Assembly: GCA_025980325.1 (NCBI GenBank)
Contig: JAICXQ010000013.1
Span: forward strand, 1 to 48,528
Reading direction: 5' to 3'
From: Frankiales bacterium
Lineage (GTDB): Bacteria; Actinomycetota; Actinomycetes; JAFAQI01
DNA: 48,528 nt
Numbering within the stretch: the stretch's first letter is position 1; the number at the start of each line of letters is the position of its first letter. The translations under genes and the position numbers were made by a program. Below, piece by piece: positions 17,713 to 23,955 of the stretch. The notes beneath the pieces are model-generated. The model did not search any database, had not been told where the DNA came from, and saw nothing but the letters and a program-made list of their open reading frames with translations.

Positions 17713-17964
17713 TCAGCCGTTCTCGAAGTACGGTCCGCTCGGAACGGAGTACGTCGGGCGAATGCGCGTCGGGAAGACATACGTCAGCACGACCTCGTGC
17801 AACGTGTTCAAAGTCGGGCTGATCAGGTTGGGCAACGTGCACAGCGCGTCCGACGGGGTTTGGACCCAGGCCCCCTCGGTGCTGTTGCGCGATCCGCCCG
17901 CGACACTGACCGTCGCAGCACTTGTCCCGGTTCCGAGGGCGACGCCGGTGCTCTGCTTACGCAC
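17713..17964 (-). CDS. Small hypothetical protein, 83 aa
   Basis: GTG 17964 is preceded by AAAGGAACGTGA, a strong ribosome-binding site, which is the main support. The product (VRKQSTGVALGTGTSAATV...) is rich in Ser, Thr and Pro with one Cys, has no signal peptide or membrane segment, and resembles nothing I know. It ends 27 bp before the likely start of the secreted protein gene, so the two probably form one transcript. Confidence 0.5.
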   Translation of the reverse strand: MRKQSTGVALGTGTSAATVSVAGGSRNSTEGAWVQTPSDALCTLPNLISPTLNTLHEVVLTYVFPTRIRPTYSVPSGPYFENG

Positions 17965-18239
17965 TCACGTTCCTTTCGATCTCATAGTTGGTTCGGGCGT
18001 CCGGTACAACGCGACCGACCACTAGGGGTTACGAACCGGGCAGCGTCGCGTAACGCCGTTCAGGTGAGTTGTCGAGCCTGCACGGCGAACCGCGTCGCAT
18101 CGCCGACTACGGGTCGTCGCTAACCCGGCTGCAATCCGTCCTCATCGGCCTAACAGCCGCGACGACGCGCGGAGTGGAGGATCGTCGTTCTTATTCGAAC
18201 CGAGACGAAACGCTCGGCCTTCTCGACGCCCTCCGCGTC

Positions 18240-18557
18240 CTAGCGCAGGCCGAGCACGGTGAGAAGGGCTTCGTCGATTCCCCATAGCTGCTCGGGTGTC
18301 ACGTGACCGACGAGGTTTCCCAATCGCCCGGCGTCCACGGCTCCCACTTGCTCCACCAGAACACGGGTTGCCTCGCCATCGATGTCGACCTCGGGCCGGA
18401 ACGAAGCTGGGCGGGCGCTGCGAGAGGTAGGCGCAACCAGAACCACCGACCGCGGGAGTAGCTCATTTGCCTGAACAACGACGCCGAACCGACGCCCTTG
18501 CTGTTCGCGTCCGCGAGCACGTGGCGGGCGGAACTCGAAGACGTCACCGCGAAGCAC
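18240..18557 (-). CDS. mazF: MazF/PemK-family endoribonuclease toxin
   Basis: 105 aa. The opening LRGDVFEFRPP and the core RRFGVVVQANELLPRSVVLVAPTSRSARPASF match the MazF SH3-like barrel, including the PTS segment and the later VLVEQVGAVD strand. Family members cut single-stranded mRNA or rRNA at short motifs; the motif here is unknown. GTG 18557 lies inside the antitoxin gene, a 14-bp overlap, so the toxin is translationally coupled behind its antitoxin as expected. Confidence 0.85.
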   Translation of the reverse strand: MLRGDVFEFRPPRARGREQQGRRFGVVVQANELLPRSVVLVAPTSRSARPASFRPEVDIDGEATRVLVEQVGAVDAGRLGNLVGHVTPEQLWGIDEALLTVLGLR

Positions 18558-18783
18558 GCATGCTCTCCATCAGAGCAGCAACCTCGCGCATCTCGCGTCG
18601 ATCGGCCTCATCAGCCTCCAACGCTGCAACTTCAGCGGCGAGGTCACGCCCGCGCTGAAGCCTCGCGGCACCATCGATGATGGCTTGCCGTATCGCTTCC
18701 GAACGGCTCAGCCCTGCGGCCTCTAGCTGCGCCAACGCCCGCAGCGTTTCGTCGTCGAGCCGCACGCTGATCGCCGTAGGCAT
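18544..18783 (-). CDS. mazE: Ribbon-helix-helix antitoxin (MazE-like)
   Basis: 79 aa. The N-terminal half (TAISVRLDDETLRALAQLEAAGLSRSEAIRQAI) is a textbook ribbon-helix-helix DNA-binding domain. The charged C-terminal helix (AAEVAALEADEADRREM) would wrap the toxin. It probably represses its own promoter: TACGCT (18795 to 18790) lies 6 nt before the ATG, so the message is likely leaderless. Its end overlaps mazF by 14 bp. The pair lies 37 bp from the 3' end of tRNA-Ala. Confidence 0.84.
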   Translation of the reverse strand: MPTAISVRLDDETLRALAQLEAAGLSRSEAIRQAIIDGAARLQRGRDLAAEVAALEADEADRREMREVAALMESMRASR

Positions 18784-18789
18784 GAGAGC

Positions 18790-18795
18790 AGCGTA
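18790..18795 (-). promoter_or_regulatory. Predicted -10 element of leaderless mazEF transcript
   Basis: Minus-strand TACGCT (TANNNT) with a 6-nt spacer to ATG 18783, and no Shine-Dalgarno sequence. It lies between the tRNA 3' end and the antitoxin. Confidence 0.45.
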
Positions 18796-18820
18796 TCACG
18801 AACCGTCATACGTAGGGAAG

Positions 18821-18893
18821 TGGAGCTGAGGGGAATCGAACCCCTGACCTCTTCGATGCGAACGAAGCGCGCTACCAACTGCGCTACAGCCCC
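18821..18893 (-). tRNA. tRNA-Ala, anticodon CGC
   Basis: Read on the minus strand, the 73-nt gene folds as a full cloverleaf. The acceptor stem is GGGGCTG with CAGCTCC (one G-T pair), and the D arm is GCGC-AGTTGGTA-GCGC. The anticodon stem is CTTCG/CGAAG around loop TTCGCAT, giving anticodon CGC (plus-strand 18858-18860). The T arm is AGGGG-TTCGAAT-CCCCT. The discriminator is A and no CCA is encoded. It reads GCG alanine codons, which are abundant here. Its 3' end faces the accessory genes at 15.0-18.8 kb. Confidence 0.96.
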
Positions 18894-18940
18894 AAGCCGG
18901 TCAAGGATAGCCGACCCGGCGTCGGCCGGAGCCCGGCCGA

Positions 18941-19891
18941 TCAGTCGTTGACGGCCCAGCGGTGGGTCAGGATCTCGTCCAGCTGGCCGTCGTCCCCGAC
19001 CCCCGCCTCCGGCTCGACCCGGGCCGCGACCGCCTCGTCGCCGACGCCGCCATCGACGAGCCCGGCATCCGAGTCGGGCTGCACCGGCGGGTAGTAGCGC
19101 GGCGGGGCCGGCGGCTTCATCGTGTACGTCGGCGGCGGCACGGGCACCGGCTCCCACGCCGCTGCGTCGTCGGTACCGGTCGCCTCGGCGACGTCTTCGG
19201 CGGCTTTCGCCGCAACGACCGGCGCCGCAACGACCCCCGCCGCAACGTCCGGCGTCGCCGCAACCTCGGGCTCCGCAGCCGCCGAGACCGGAGCCGCGGA
19301 CGGCGCGACCGCCCGGGCCAACCGGGCCGCGTAACTCGCCGCCGTCGGAGTCGCAGGGGCCGACGGGGCCGCCGCAGAAGCGGGAGCAGCAGCAACACTC
19401 GCGGCAGGACGGCGGCGCGCACGGGCCAGCGCGACGCTACGCCTGGCCTGGGTCCGCAGATGTACGACGAAGGCGACCGCGATCAGGTCGATGACGATCT
19501 GCAACACCCAACCGACGACGCCGGCCGCAGCCAGCACCATCGTCAGGAACGCAACACCGAGCAGACCGAGCAGCACGCGGCGTCGCCGTACCGCCAACGA
19601 CGCCTTACGCCGCGGCGCGGCCGGCCGCGACGGCGCGGGCCGCGACGGCCGGGGTGCGGCCGCGCCGGACACGTGCACCGAGGGAGCAGCCGCAGACTCG
19701 CGCCGCGGCATCAGCACGTACCGCGCCGATCCCGACGAGGGCTGCCGCCGGGACAACACGCGCATCGCGGCGGAGAACTTGTCGACGGAGCGCGATTCCG
19801 TCGCCGCGTCGTGCCGTCTCAACCACATCGGCACCAACACTACGGCCCACATCACGACGATGACCGCGAGGATGACGGCGCTCACGTGCAT
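18941..19891 (-). CDS. sepX: Divisome protein SepX/GlpR
   Basis: 316 aa. One N-terminal membrane helix (AVILAVIVVMWAVVLVPMWLRR) runs into the conserved HDAATESRSVDKFSAAMRVL segment that marks the SepX/GlpR family. A second hydrophobic region (about 105-145) and a long Ala/Pro-rich tail follow. In Streptomyces SepX localises with FtsZ; in Corynebacterium GlpR is the membrane receptor of the MoeA-like protein Glp. Glp is encoded four genes upstream here, supporting that pairing. ATG 19891 has GAAGGAC upstream. It ends 48 bp before the tRNA. Confidence 0.82.
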   Translation of the reverse strand: MHVSAVILAVIVVMWAVVLVPMWLRRHDAATESRSVDKFSAAMRVLSRRQPSSGSARYVLMPRRESAAAPSVHVSGAAAPRPSRPAPSRPAAPRRKASLAVRRRRVLLGLLGVAFLTMVLAAAGVVGWVLQIVIDLIAVAFVVHLRTQARRSVALARARRRPAASVAAAPASAAAPSAPATPTAASYAARLARAVAPSAAPVSAAAEPEVAATPDVAAGVVAAPVVAAKAAEDVAEATGTDDAAAWEPVPVPPPTYTMKPPAPPRYYPPVQPDSDAGLVDGGVGDEAVAARVEPEAGVGDDGQLDEILTHRWAVND

Positions 19892-19926
19892 GTCCTTCGA
19901 CGGTTGGCATCCATCGACGACAAACG

Positions 19927-20592
19927 CTAGCTACGGCGAGGCTTCCGGTCGGGGACATCGAGCGGCGTGTCGCGGGACAGTTGTGTCGCGTGCCAGCGCG
20001 CGACCAGACCCTCCGGCACCTCGCCGCGCAACAACGCGTACGACAGATGATCCCGCCATGCACCGGAGATGTGCAGGAACTGCCGCCGTAAGCCCTCTTC
20101 GCGAAAACCGAGCTTCTCGACGACGCGACGGCTCGCGGCGTTCTCCGGCCGGATGTTGACTTCGATCCGATGCAGCCCCACCGCAGCGAAGCAATGGTCG
20201 GTGACGAGCGCGACGGCGGTCGGCATGACGCCGCGGCCGGCGTACCGCTCGTCGATCCAGTAACCCAGCGATGCCGAGTGCAGCGACCCGCGGATGACGC
20301 TGCTGACGTTGAGCTGCCCGGCGAACTCACCGCCGACGAGCACCGCGAACGGCAAGGCGCGACCGTGCCGTGCCTCCGCCCGCAACCGCCGCGTCATCGA
20401 GACGAAGGTGCTCACCGACGTCGGGACGAATGCCTTTCCGCCCGGCGGCGTGGCCTCCCATTCGCGCAACCATTCGACGTTGCGCCGGCGCGCGTCGGAC
20501 CATGCCGGCGCGTCACGCCACCGCACCGGCCGCAACGTGACGTCGCCGTCGGTGAGCACCGCCGGCCAACCGGGCGAGGTCGGCTCGCTCAA
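19927..20592 (-). CDS. rimJ: RimJ-type GNAT N-acetyltransferase
   Basis: 221 aa acetyl-CoA-dependent acetyltransferase. The C-terminal half holds the RimJ/RimL hallmarks: GYWIDERYAGRGVMPTAV (acetyl-CoA loop R-G-x-G/A region), LHRIEVNIRPENAASRRVVEKLGF and EEGLRRQFLHISGAWRDH. The family acetylates ribosomal-protein or other N-termini; the target here is unknown. The TTG at 20590-20592 overlaps the moaB stop as TTGA and keeps the conserved PGWPAVL segment, so it is preferred to GTG 20559. M. tuberculosis has its rimJ in the same position behind moeA1. Confidence 0.85.
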   Translation of the reverse strand: MSEPTSPGWPAVLTDGDVTLRPVRWRDAPAWSDARRRNVEWLREWEATPPGGKAFVPTSVSTFVSMTRRLRAEARHGRALPFAVLVGGEFAGQLNVSSVIRGSLHSASLGYWIDERYAGRGVMPTAVALVTDHCFAAVGLHRIEVNIRPENAASRRVVEKLGFREEGLRRQFLHISGAWRDHLSYALLRGEVPEGLVARWHATQLSRDTPLDVPDRKPRRS

Positions 20593-21086
20593 TGGTCGCC
20601 GCCGCGCAACTGCACGATCGCGTGCCCGATCACCGGCGTCAGCACGGTGACGCCGTCGCGAACTCCGCTCGGCGATCCGGGCAGGTTGACGATGACCGAC
20701 TGCGCGCACGTCCCCGCGACCGCACGCGAAAGGATCGTCGTCGGCACCCGATCGCGATTGTGCAGGCGCAACGCTTCGGCGAGTCCGGGCGCCTCACGCT
20801 CCAACACCCGCCTGGTCGCTTCCGGCGTGACGTCGCGCGGCGCGAACCCGGTACCACCGGTCGTCGCGACGAGATCCACACCGTCCGCGACGGCAGACCG
20901 CAGCGCCGCTTCGATCTGCGCGGCGTCATCCGGTACGACGACGACGTCGCCGACGGTGAATCCCAACTCCTGCAACAATTTCGCCAGCAGCGGCCCGGAT
21001 TCGTCGTGCCGCAGGCCGCCGTGCGATCGATCCGACACGGTGACGACGACCGCGCGCGCGTCGGCCGGCAGCTCTTCGGCACTCAT
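20589..21086 (-). CDS. moaB: MoaB/MogA-family molybdenum cofactor protein
   Basis: 165 aa. Molybdopterin-adenylyltransferase-like fold with the family motifs VVVTVSDRS at the start, DLVATTGGTGFAPRDVTPEA (the T-G-G-T-G loop and the D-V-T-P-E helix) and VIVNLPGSPSG. It takes part in molybdopterin adenylation or assembly. The ATG at 21084-21086 (MSAEELP) lies 7 bp after the moaC stop; the longer in-frame start at 21152 would lie inside moaC. It overlaps rimJ by 4 bp. Confidence 0.92.
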   Translation of the reverse strand: MSAEELPADARAVVVTVSDRSHGGLRHDESGPLLAKLLQELGFTVGDVVVVPDDAAQIEAALRSAVADGVDLVATTGGTGFAPRDVTPEATRRVLEREAPGLAEALRLHNRDRVPTTILSRAVAGTCAQSVIVNLPGSPSGVRDGVTVLTPVIGHAIVQLRGGDH

Positions 21087-21093
21087 TCGGCAC

Positions 21094-21567
21094 TCATTCA
21101 GATCGGGCCCAACGGCCGGTCTTGCCGCCGGTCTTCTCGACCACGCGGACATCGGTGATCGTCGCAGCCGGATCGACGGCCTTGACCATGTCGACGACGG
21201 CGAGACACGCGACCGCGACTGCGGTCAGCGCTTCCATCTCGACCCCGGTCCGATCCGCCGTACGCGTCGTGACGAGGACGTCGACGGCGTCGTCCGCGAC
21301 CGTGCAGTCGACGTCGACGGCATGCAACGCGATCGGATGACACAACGGCACGAGGTCCGGCGTGTGCTTGGCCGCCATGATGCCCGCGATCCGCGCAACC
21401 GCGAGCGCGTCACCCTTCGGCAGATCACCGGCGCGCAGCAATCGGACGACGTCGGCGTTGACGAGGACCCGGCCGCGCGCGGTCGCCGTACGCGCCGTCA
21501 CGTCCTTGCCGCTGACGTCGACCATGCGCGCGTCGCCGGATTCGTCGAGATGCGGAAGTTCGGTCAT
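21094..21567 (-). CDS. moaC: Cyclic pyranopterin monophosphate synthase MoaC
   Basis: 157 aa. MoaC works with MoaA to turn GTP into cyclic pyranopterin monophosphate. Conserved features are DVSGKDVTARTATARG near the N-terminus, LPKGDALAVARIAGIMAAK, the active-site LCHPIAL, GVEMEALTAV and DMVKAVD, and the C-terminal EKTGGKTG. ATG 21567 overlaps the upstream moeA-like stop as ATGA. No moaA is present in the window, so the rest of the cofactor pathway must lie elsewhere. Confidence 0.95.
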   Translation of the reverse strand: MTELPHLDESGDARMVDVSGKDVTARTATARGRVLVNADVVRLLRAGDLPKGDALAVARIAGIMAAKHTPDLVPLCHPIALHAVDVDCTVADDAVDVLVTTRTADRTGVEMEALTAVAVACLAVVDMVKAVDPAATITDVRVVEKTGGKTGRWARSE

Positions 21568-22787
21568 CGCTGCCTTCGTTCGAGCATCATCACGTCGACC
21601 GTCGCGTCCGCTTCCAGTTCCGTCGTCGCGTCCGGTACCACGATCAGCGCATTGGCCGCCGACAGCGACGCGATGAGATGGGACCCGCTGCCGCCGACCG
21701 GGCGGACGACGTACTTGCCCGCCTCGACGGTCAGCCAGCCGCGGGCGAAGGTGCGCTTGCCGTACGGCGACGTCACCGGATCGGTGAGCCGCGCGCGCAC
21801 GATCGGCCGGTTGATCGGATCGACGCCGAGCATCCGTCGCAACACCGGCCGGACGAACACCTCGAACGACACGTACGCGCTGACCGGGTTGCCGGGCAGG
21901 CCGAAGAACGGCGTCTCGTCGGGGCCGATCCGCCCGAAGCCCTGCGGCATCCCGGGCTGCATCGCCACCCGGTCGAACGCGACCGTACCGAGCCGGCCGA
22001 GCGCGTCCTTGACGACGTCGTACGCGCCGACGCTGACACCGCCGCTGGTGAGCACGAGGTCGGCCCGGATGAGCTGATCCTCCAAGGTGTCGAGCAGTTG
22101 GCGCGGATCGTCGGGCACGATGCCGACCCGGAACGCGATCGCGCCGGCTTCCTGCGAGGCCGCCGTGAGCAGCGCGCTGTTGGCGTCCGGGATCTTGCCC
22201 GGGGTGAGCGGCTGGCCGGGATCGACGAGCTCGCTGCCGGTCGACAGGATGACGACCCGCGGCCGCGGCCTCGCCAGCACGCGGTCGCGGCCGACGGCGG
22301 CGATCAGACCGATCTGGGTCGCGCCGAGGTGGGTGCCGTTGGTCAGTACGACGGTGCCCGGTGTCACGTCCTCGCCGGCCCGGCGGACGTACTGACCGGC
22401 GGTCGCGGCGGCGCGAATCGAGACCTGCGCGAGGCCTTCGTCGGTCGACTCCTGCGGCACGACCGCGTCGGCGCCGGGCGGCAACGGCGCGCCGGTCATG
22501 ATCCGCACGCAGAGGCCGGGCTGGACCGAGTACGGCGTCGTGCTGCCGGCCGCGACGTCGCCGACGACCGGCAACGTCACGGGCGTCTGCTCGCTCGCAC
22601 TTGCGACGTCGACCGAGCGGACGGCGTACCCGTCCATCGCCGAGTTGTCGAACGGCGGCAACGGATGCGTCGCGGACACGTCCTCGGCGAGGACGCAACC
22701 GTGCGCATCGAGCAAGGTGAGTTCGAGCGCTGAGAGCGGGCCGATGCCGGCCAGCACACTCGCCAGATGCTCGTCGACGGTCTTCAC
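21564..22787 (-). CDS. glp: Gephyrin-like molybdotransferase Glp (MoeA family)
   Basis: 407 aa with the MoeA domain order: domain I/II (DEHLASVLAGIGPLSALELTLLDAHG, then PFDNSAMDGYAVR), domain III with the molybdopterin loop STGSELVDPGQPL and TSGGVSVGAYD, GLPGNPVSAYVSFEVFVRP, and beta-barrel domain IV at the end. MoeA inserts molybdenum into the cofactor. In Corynebacterium the galU-linked copy, Glp, instead binds FtsZ and the receptor GlpR. The galU/rimJ/sepX context favours Glp, though coupling to moaC and moaB leaves both roles open. It overlaps galU and moaC by 4 bp each. Confidence 0.9.
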   Translation of the reverse strand: MKTVDEHLASVLAGIGPLSALELTLLDAHGCVLAEDVSATHPLPPFDNSAMDGYAVRSVDVASASEQTPVTLPVVGDVAAGSTTPYSVQPGLCVRIMTGAPLPPGADAVVPQESTDEGLAQVSIRAAATAGQYVRRAGEDVTPGTVVLTNGTHLGATQIGLIAAVGRDRVLARPRPRVVILSTGSELVDPGQPLTPGKIPDANSALLTAASQEAGAIAFRVGIVPDDPRQLLDTLEDQLIRADLVLTSGGVSVGAYDVVKDALGRLGTVAFDRVAMQPGMPQGFGRIGPDETPFFGLPGNPVSAYVSFEVFVRPVLRRMLGVDPINRPIVRARLTDPVTSPYGKRTFARGWLTVEAGKYVVRPVGGSGSHLIASLSAANALIVVPDATTELEADATVDVMMLERRQR

Positions 22788-23713
22788 GGCTGGATGGGCT
22801 CGATCGGATCGCCCTCGGCGAGTCGCTTGGCGACGTACTTGCCGAGCCAGTCGCGAAACTCCGGGCCGATGTCGGCCCGGTCGGCCGCGACCTGGACGAT
22901 GGAGCGCAGGTAGTCGAGCTTGTCGCCGGTGTCGTAGCGGCGGCCGCGGAACACCACCCCGTGCACCGGCCCGCCGTCACCCGGCCGGTCGGTCAGCGTC
23001 TGGATGGCGTCGGTGAGCTGAATCTCGCCGCCGCGCCCCGGTGCGGTGTCGCGAAGCACGTCGAAGATCGCCGGCGAGAGGACGTAGCGGCCGATCATGG
23101 CGTAGTCGCTCGGTGCCTGGCCGCGCGCGGGCTTCTCGACCATCCCGGTGACGCGCAGCACGTCGGCGTCGGCGGTGGGCTCGACCGCGGCGCAGCCGTA
23201 AAGCTCGATCTGCTCGCGCGGCACCTGCATGAGTGCGATGACGCACCCGCCGTGCTGCTGGCGTACCTCGATCATCCGGGCCAGCAGCGGGTCGCGCTCG
23301 TCGATGAGGTCGTCGCCGAGAAGTACGGCGAACGGCTCCTCGCCGACGTGTTGCGCGGCGCAGAGGACCGCGTGACCGAGGCCGCGCGGATCCTTTTGCC
23401 GGACGTAGTGAATGGTCGCGAGGTCGGTGGACTCGCGAATCCGCTCGAGCAGCTCGCGCTTGCCTTCGTCGCCTTCGAGCTTGTCCTCGAGTTCGTAATG
23501 ACGATCGAAGTGATCCTCGAGCGGTGCCTTGTTGCGTCCGGTGACCATGAGGACGTCGTCGAGGCCCGCGCGCACGGCCTCCTCGACGACGTACTGGATC
23601 GCCGGCTTGTCGACGACCGGCAGCATTTCCTTCGGCGTCGCCTTGGTCGCGGGCAGGAACCTGGTGCCGAGGCCGGCGGCCGGGATGACCGCCTTGGTGA
23701 CCCGCCCGCTCAT
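22784..23713 (-). CDS. galU: UTP--glucose-1-phosphate uridylyltransferase
   Basis: 309 aa from ATG 23713. It makes UDP-glucose for glycans and cell-wall polysaccharides. The nucleotide loop is VIPAAGLGTRFLPATKATPKE, followed by LPVVDKPAIQYVVEEA, the DPRGLGHAV base-contact region, LLGDDLID, and GMVEKP, all canonical for GalU. It heads a run of genes joined by 4-bp or shorter overlaps (galU-glp-moaC-moaB-rimJ). Its start overlaps the end of a five-codon frame that begins 7 nt after a TAGGGT -10 element. Confidence 0.95.
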   Translation of the reverse strand: MSGRVTKAVIPAAGLGTRFLPATKATPKEMLPVVDKPAIQYVVEEAVRAGLDDVLMVTGRNKAPLEDHFDRHYELEDKLEGDEGKRELLERIRESTDLATIHYVRQKDPRGLGHAVLCAAQHVGEEPFAVLLGDDLIDERDPLLARMIEVRQQHGGCVIALMQVPREQIELYGCAAVEPTADADVLRVTGMVEKPARGQAPSDYAMIGRYVLSPAIFDVLRDTAPGRGGEIQLTDAIQTLTDRPGDGGPVHGVVFRGRRYDTGDKLDYLRSIVQVAADRADIGPEFRDWLGKYVAKRLAEGDPIEPIQP

Positions 23714-23740
23714 GCGCCGCCCGCCATGAGCCAAACCCTA
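23710..23740 (-). promoter_or_regulatory. galU leader: -10 element plus leaderless five-codon uORF
   Basis: On the minus strand TAGGGT (23740 to 23735) is followed after 7 nt by an ATG at 23727. This opens ATG-GCG-GGC-GGC-GCA-TGA, coding M-A-G-G-A, and its TGA overlaps the galU ATG (23713) as ATGA. A leaderless mini-ORF would thus feed ribosomes to galU by termination-reinitiation. The layout is seen in sequence; the function is inference. Confidence 0.42.
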
Positions 23741-23861
23741 GTAGGGCTCGTTCACCGCGACGTTCCGTGTCCGTCAGCGGCGCGCACTGACATACAACGC
23801 CCACACTCGACGGCGCCAAGCCCCGACGGGCGGCGGTCTCGCCCACCCGGTCCGCGCCCGT

Positions 23862-23944
23862 CCAGGGTGTCGCTCGCAAGGCCGCAGGGAGCGCCGCGGC
23901 CTGATGGCCGCAAGCGACCGAGAACGCAGCGAGCGACAGCCTGG
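23862..23944. repeat. 83-bp nested inverted repeat downstream of the GGDEF gene
   Basis: Outer arms CCAGGGTGTCGCTCGC (23862-23877) and GCGAGCGACAGCCTGG (23929-23944) match at 15 of 16 positions. Between them GCGGCC-TGAT-GGCCGC forms a second perfect hairpin. The structure starts 12 bp after the diguanylate cyclase stop, so it may be that gene's terminator. Its size and nesting also fit a small repeat element or structured RNA. Confidence 0.5.
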
Positions 23945-23955
23945 GCGGGTGCGGC

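Noticed and set aside
18069-18287. 72-codon plus-strand frame overlapping the end of mazF
   Set aside because: It overlaps a well-supported toxin gene by 48 bp, has no promoter or ribosome-binding site, and its composition is unconvincing.
18821-18893. Prophage or integrative element attached to the tRNA
   Set aside because: No integrase, excisionase, structural or conjugation gene is present, and I could not see a second copy of the tRNA 3' end.
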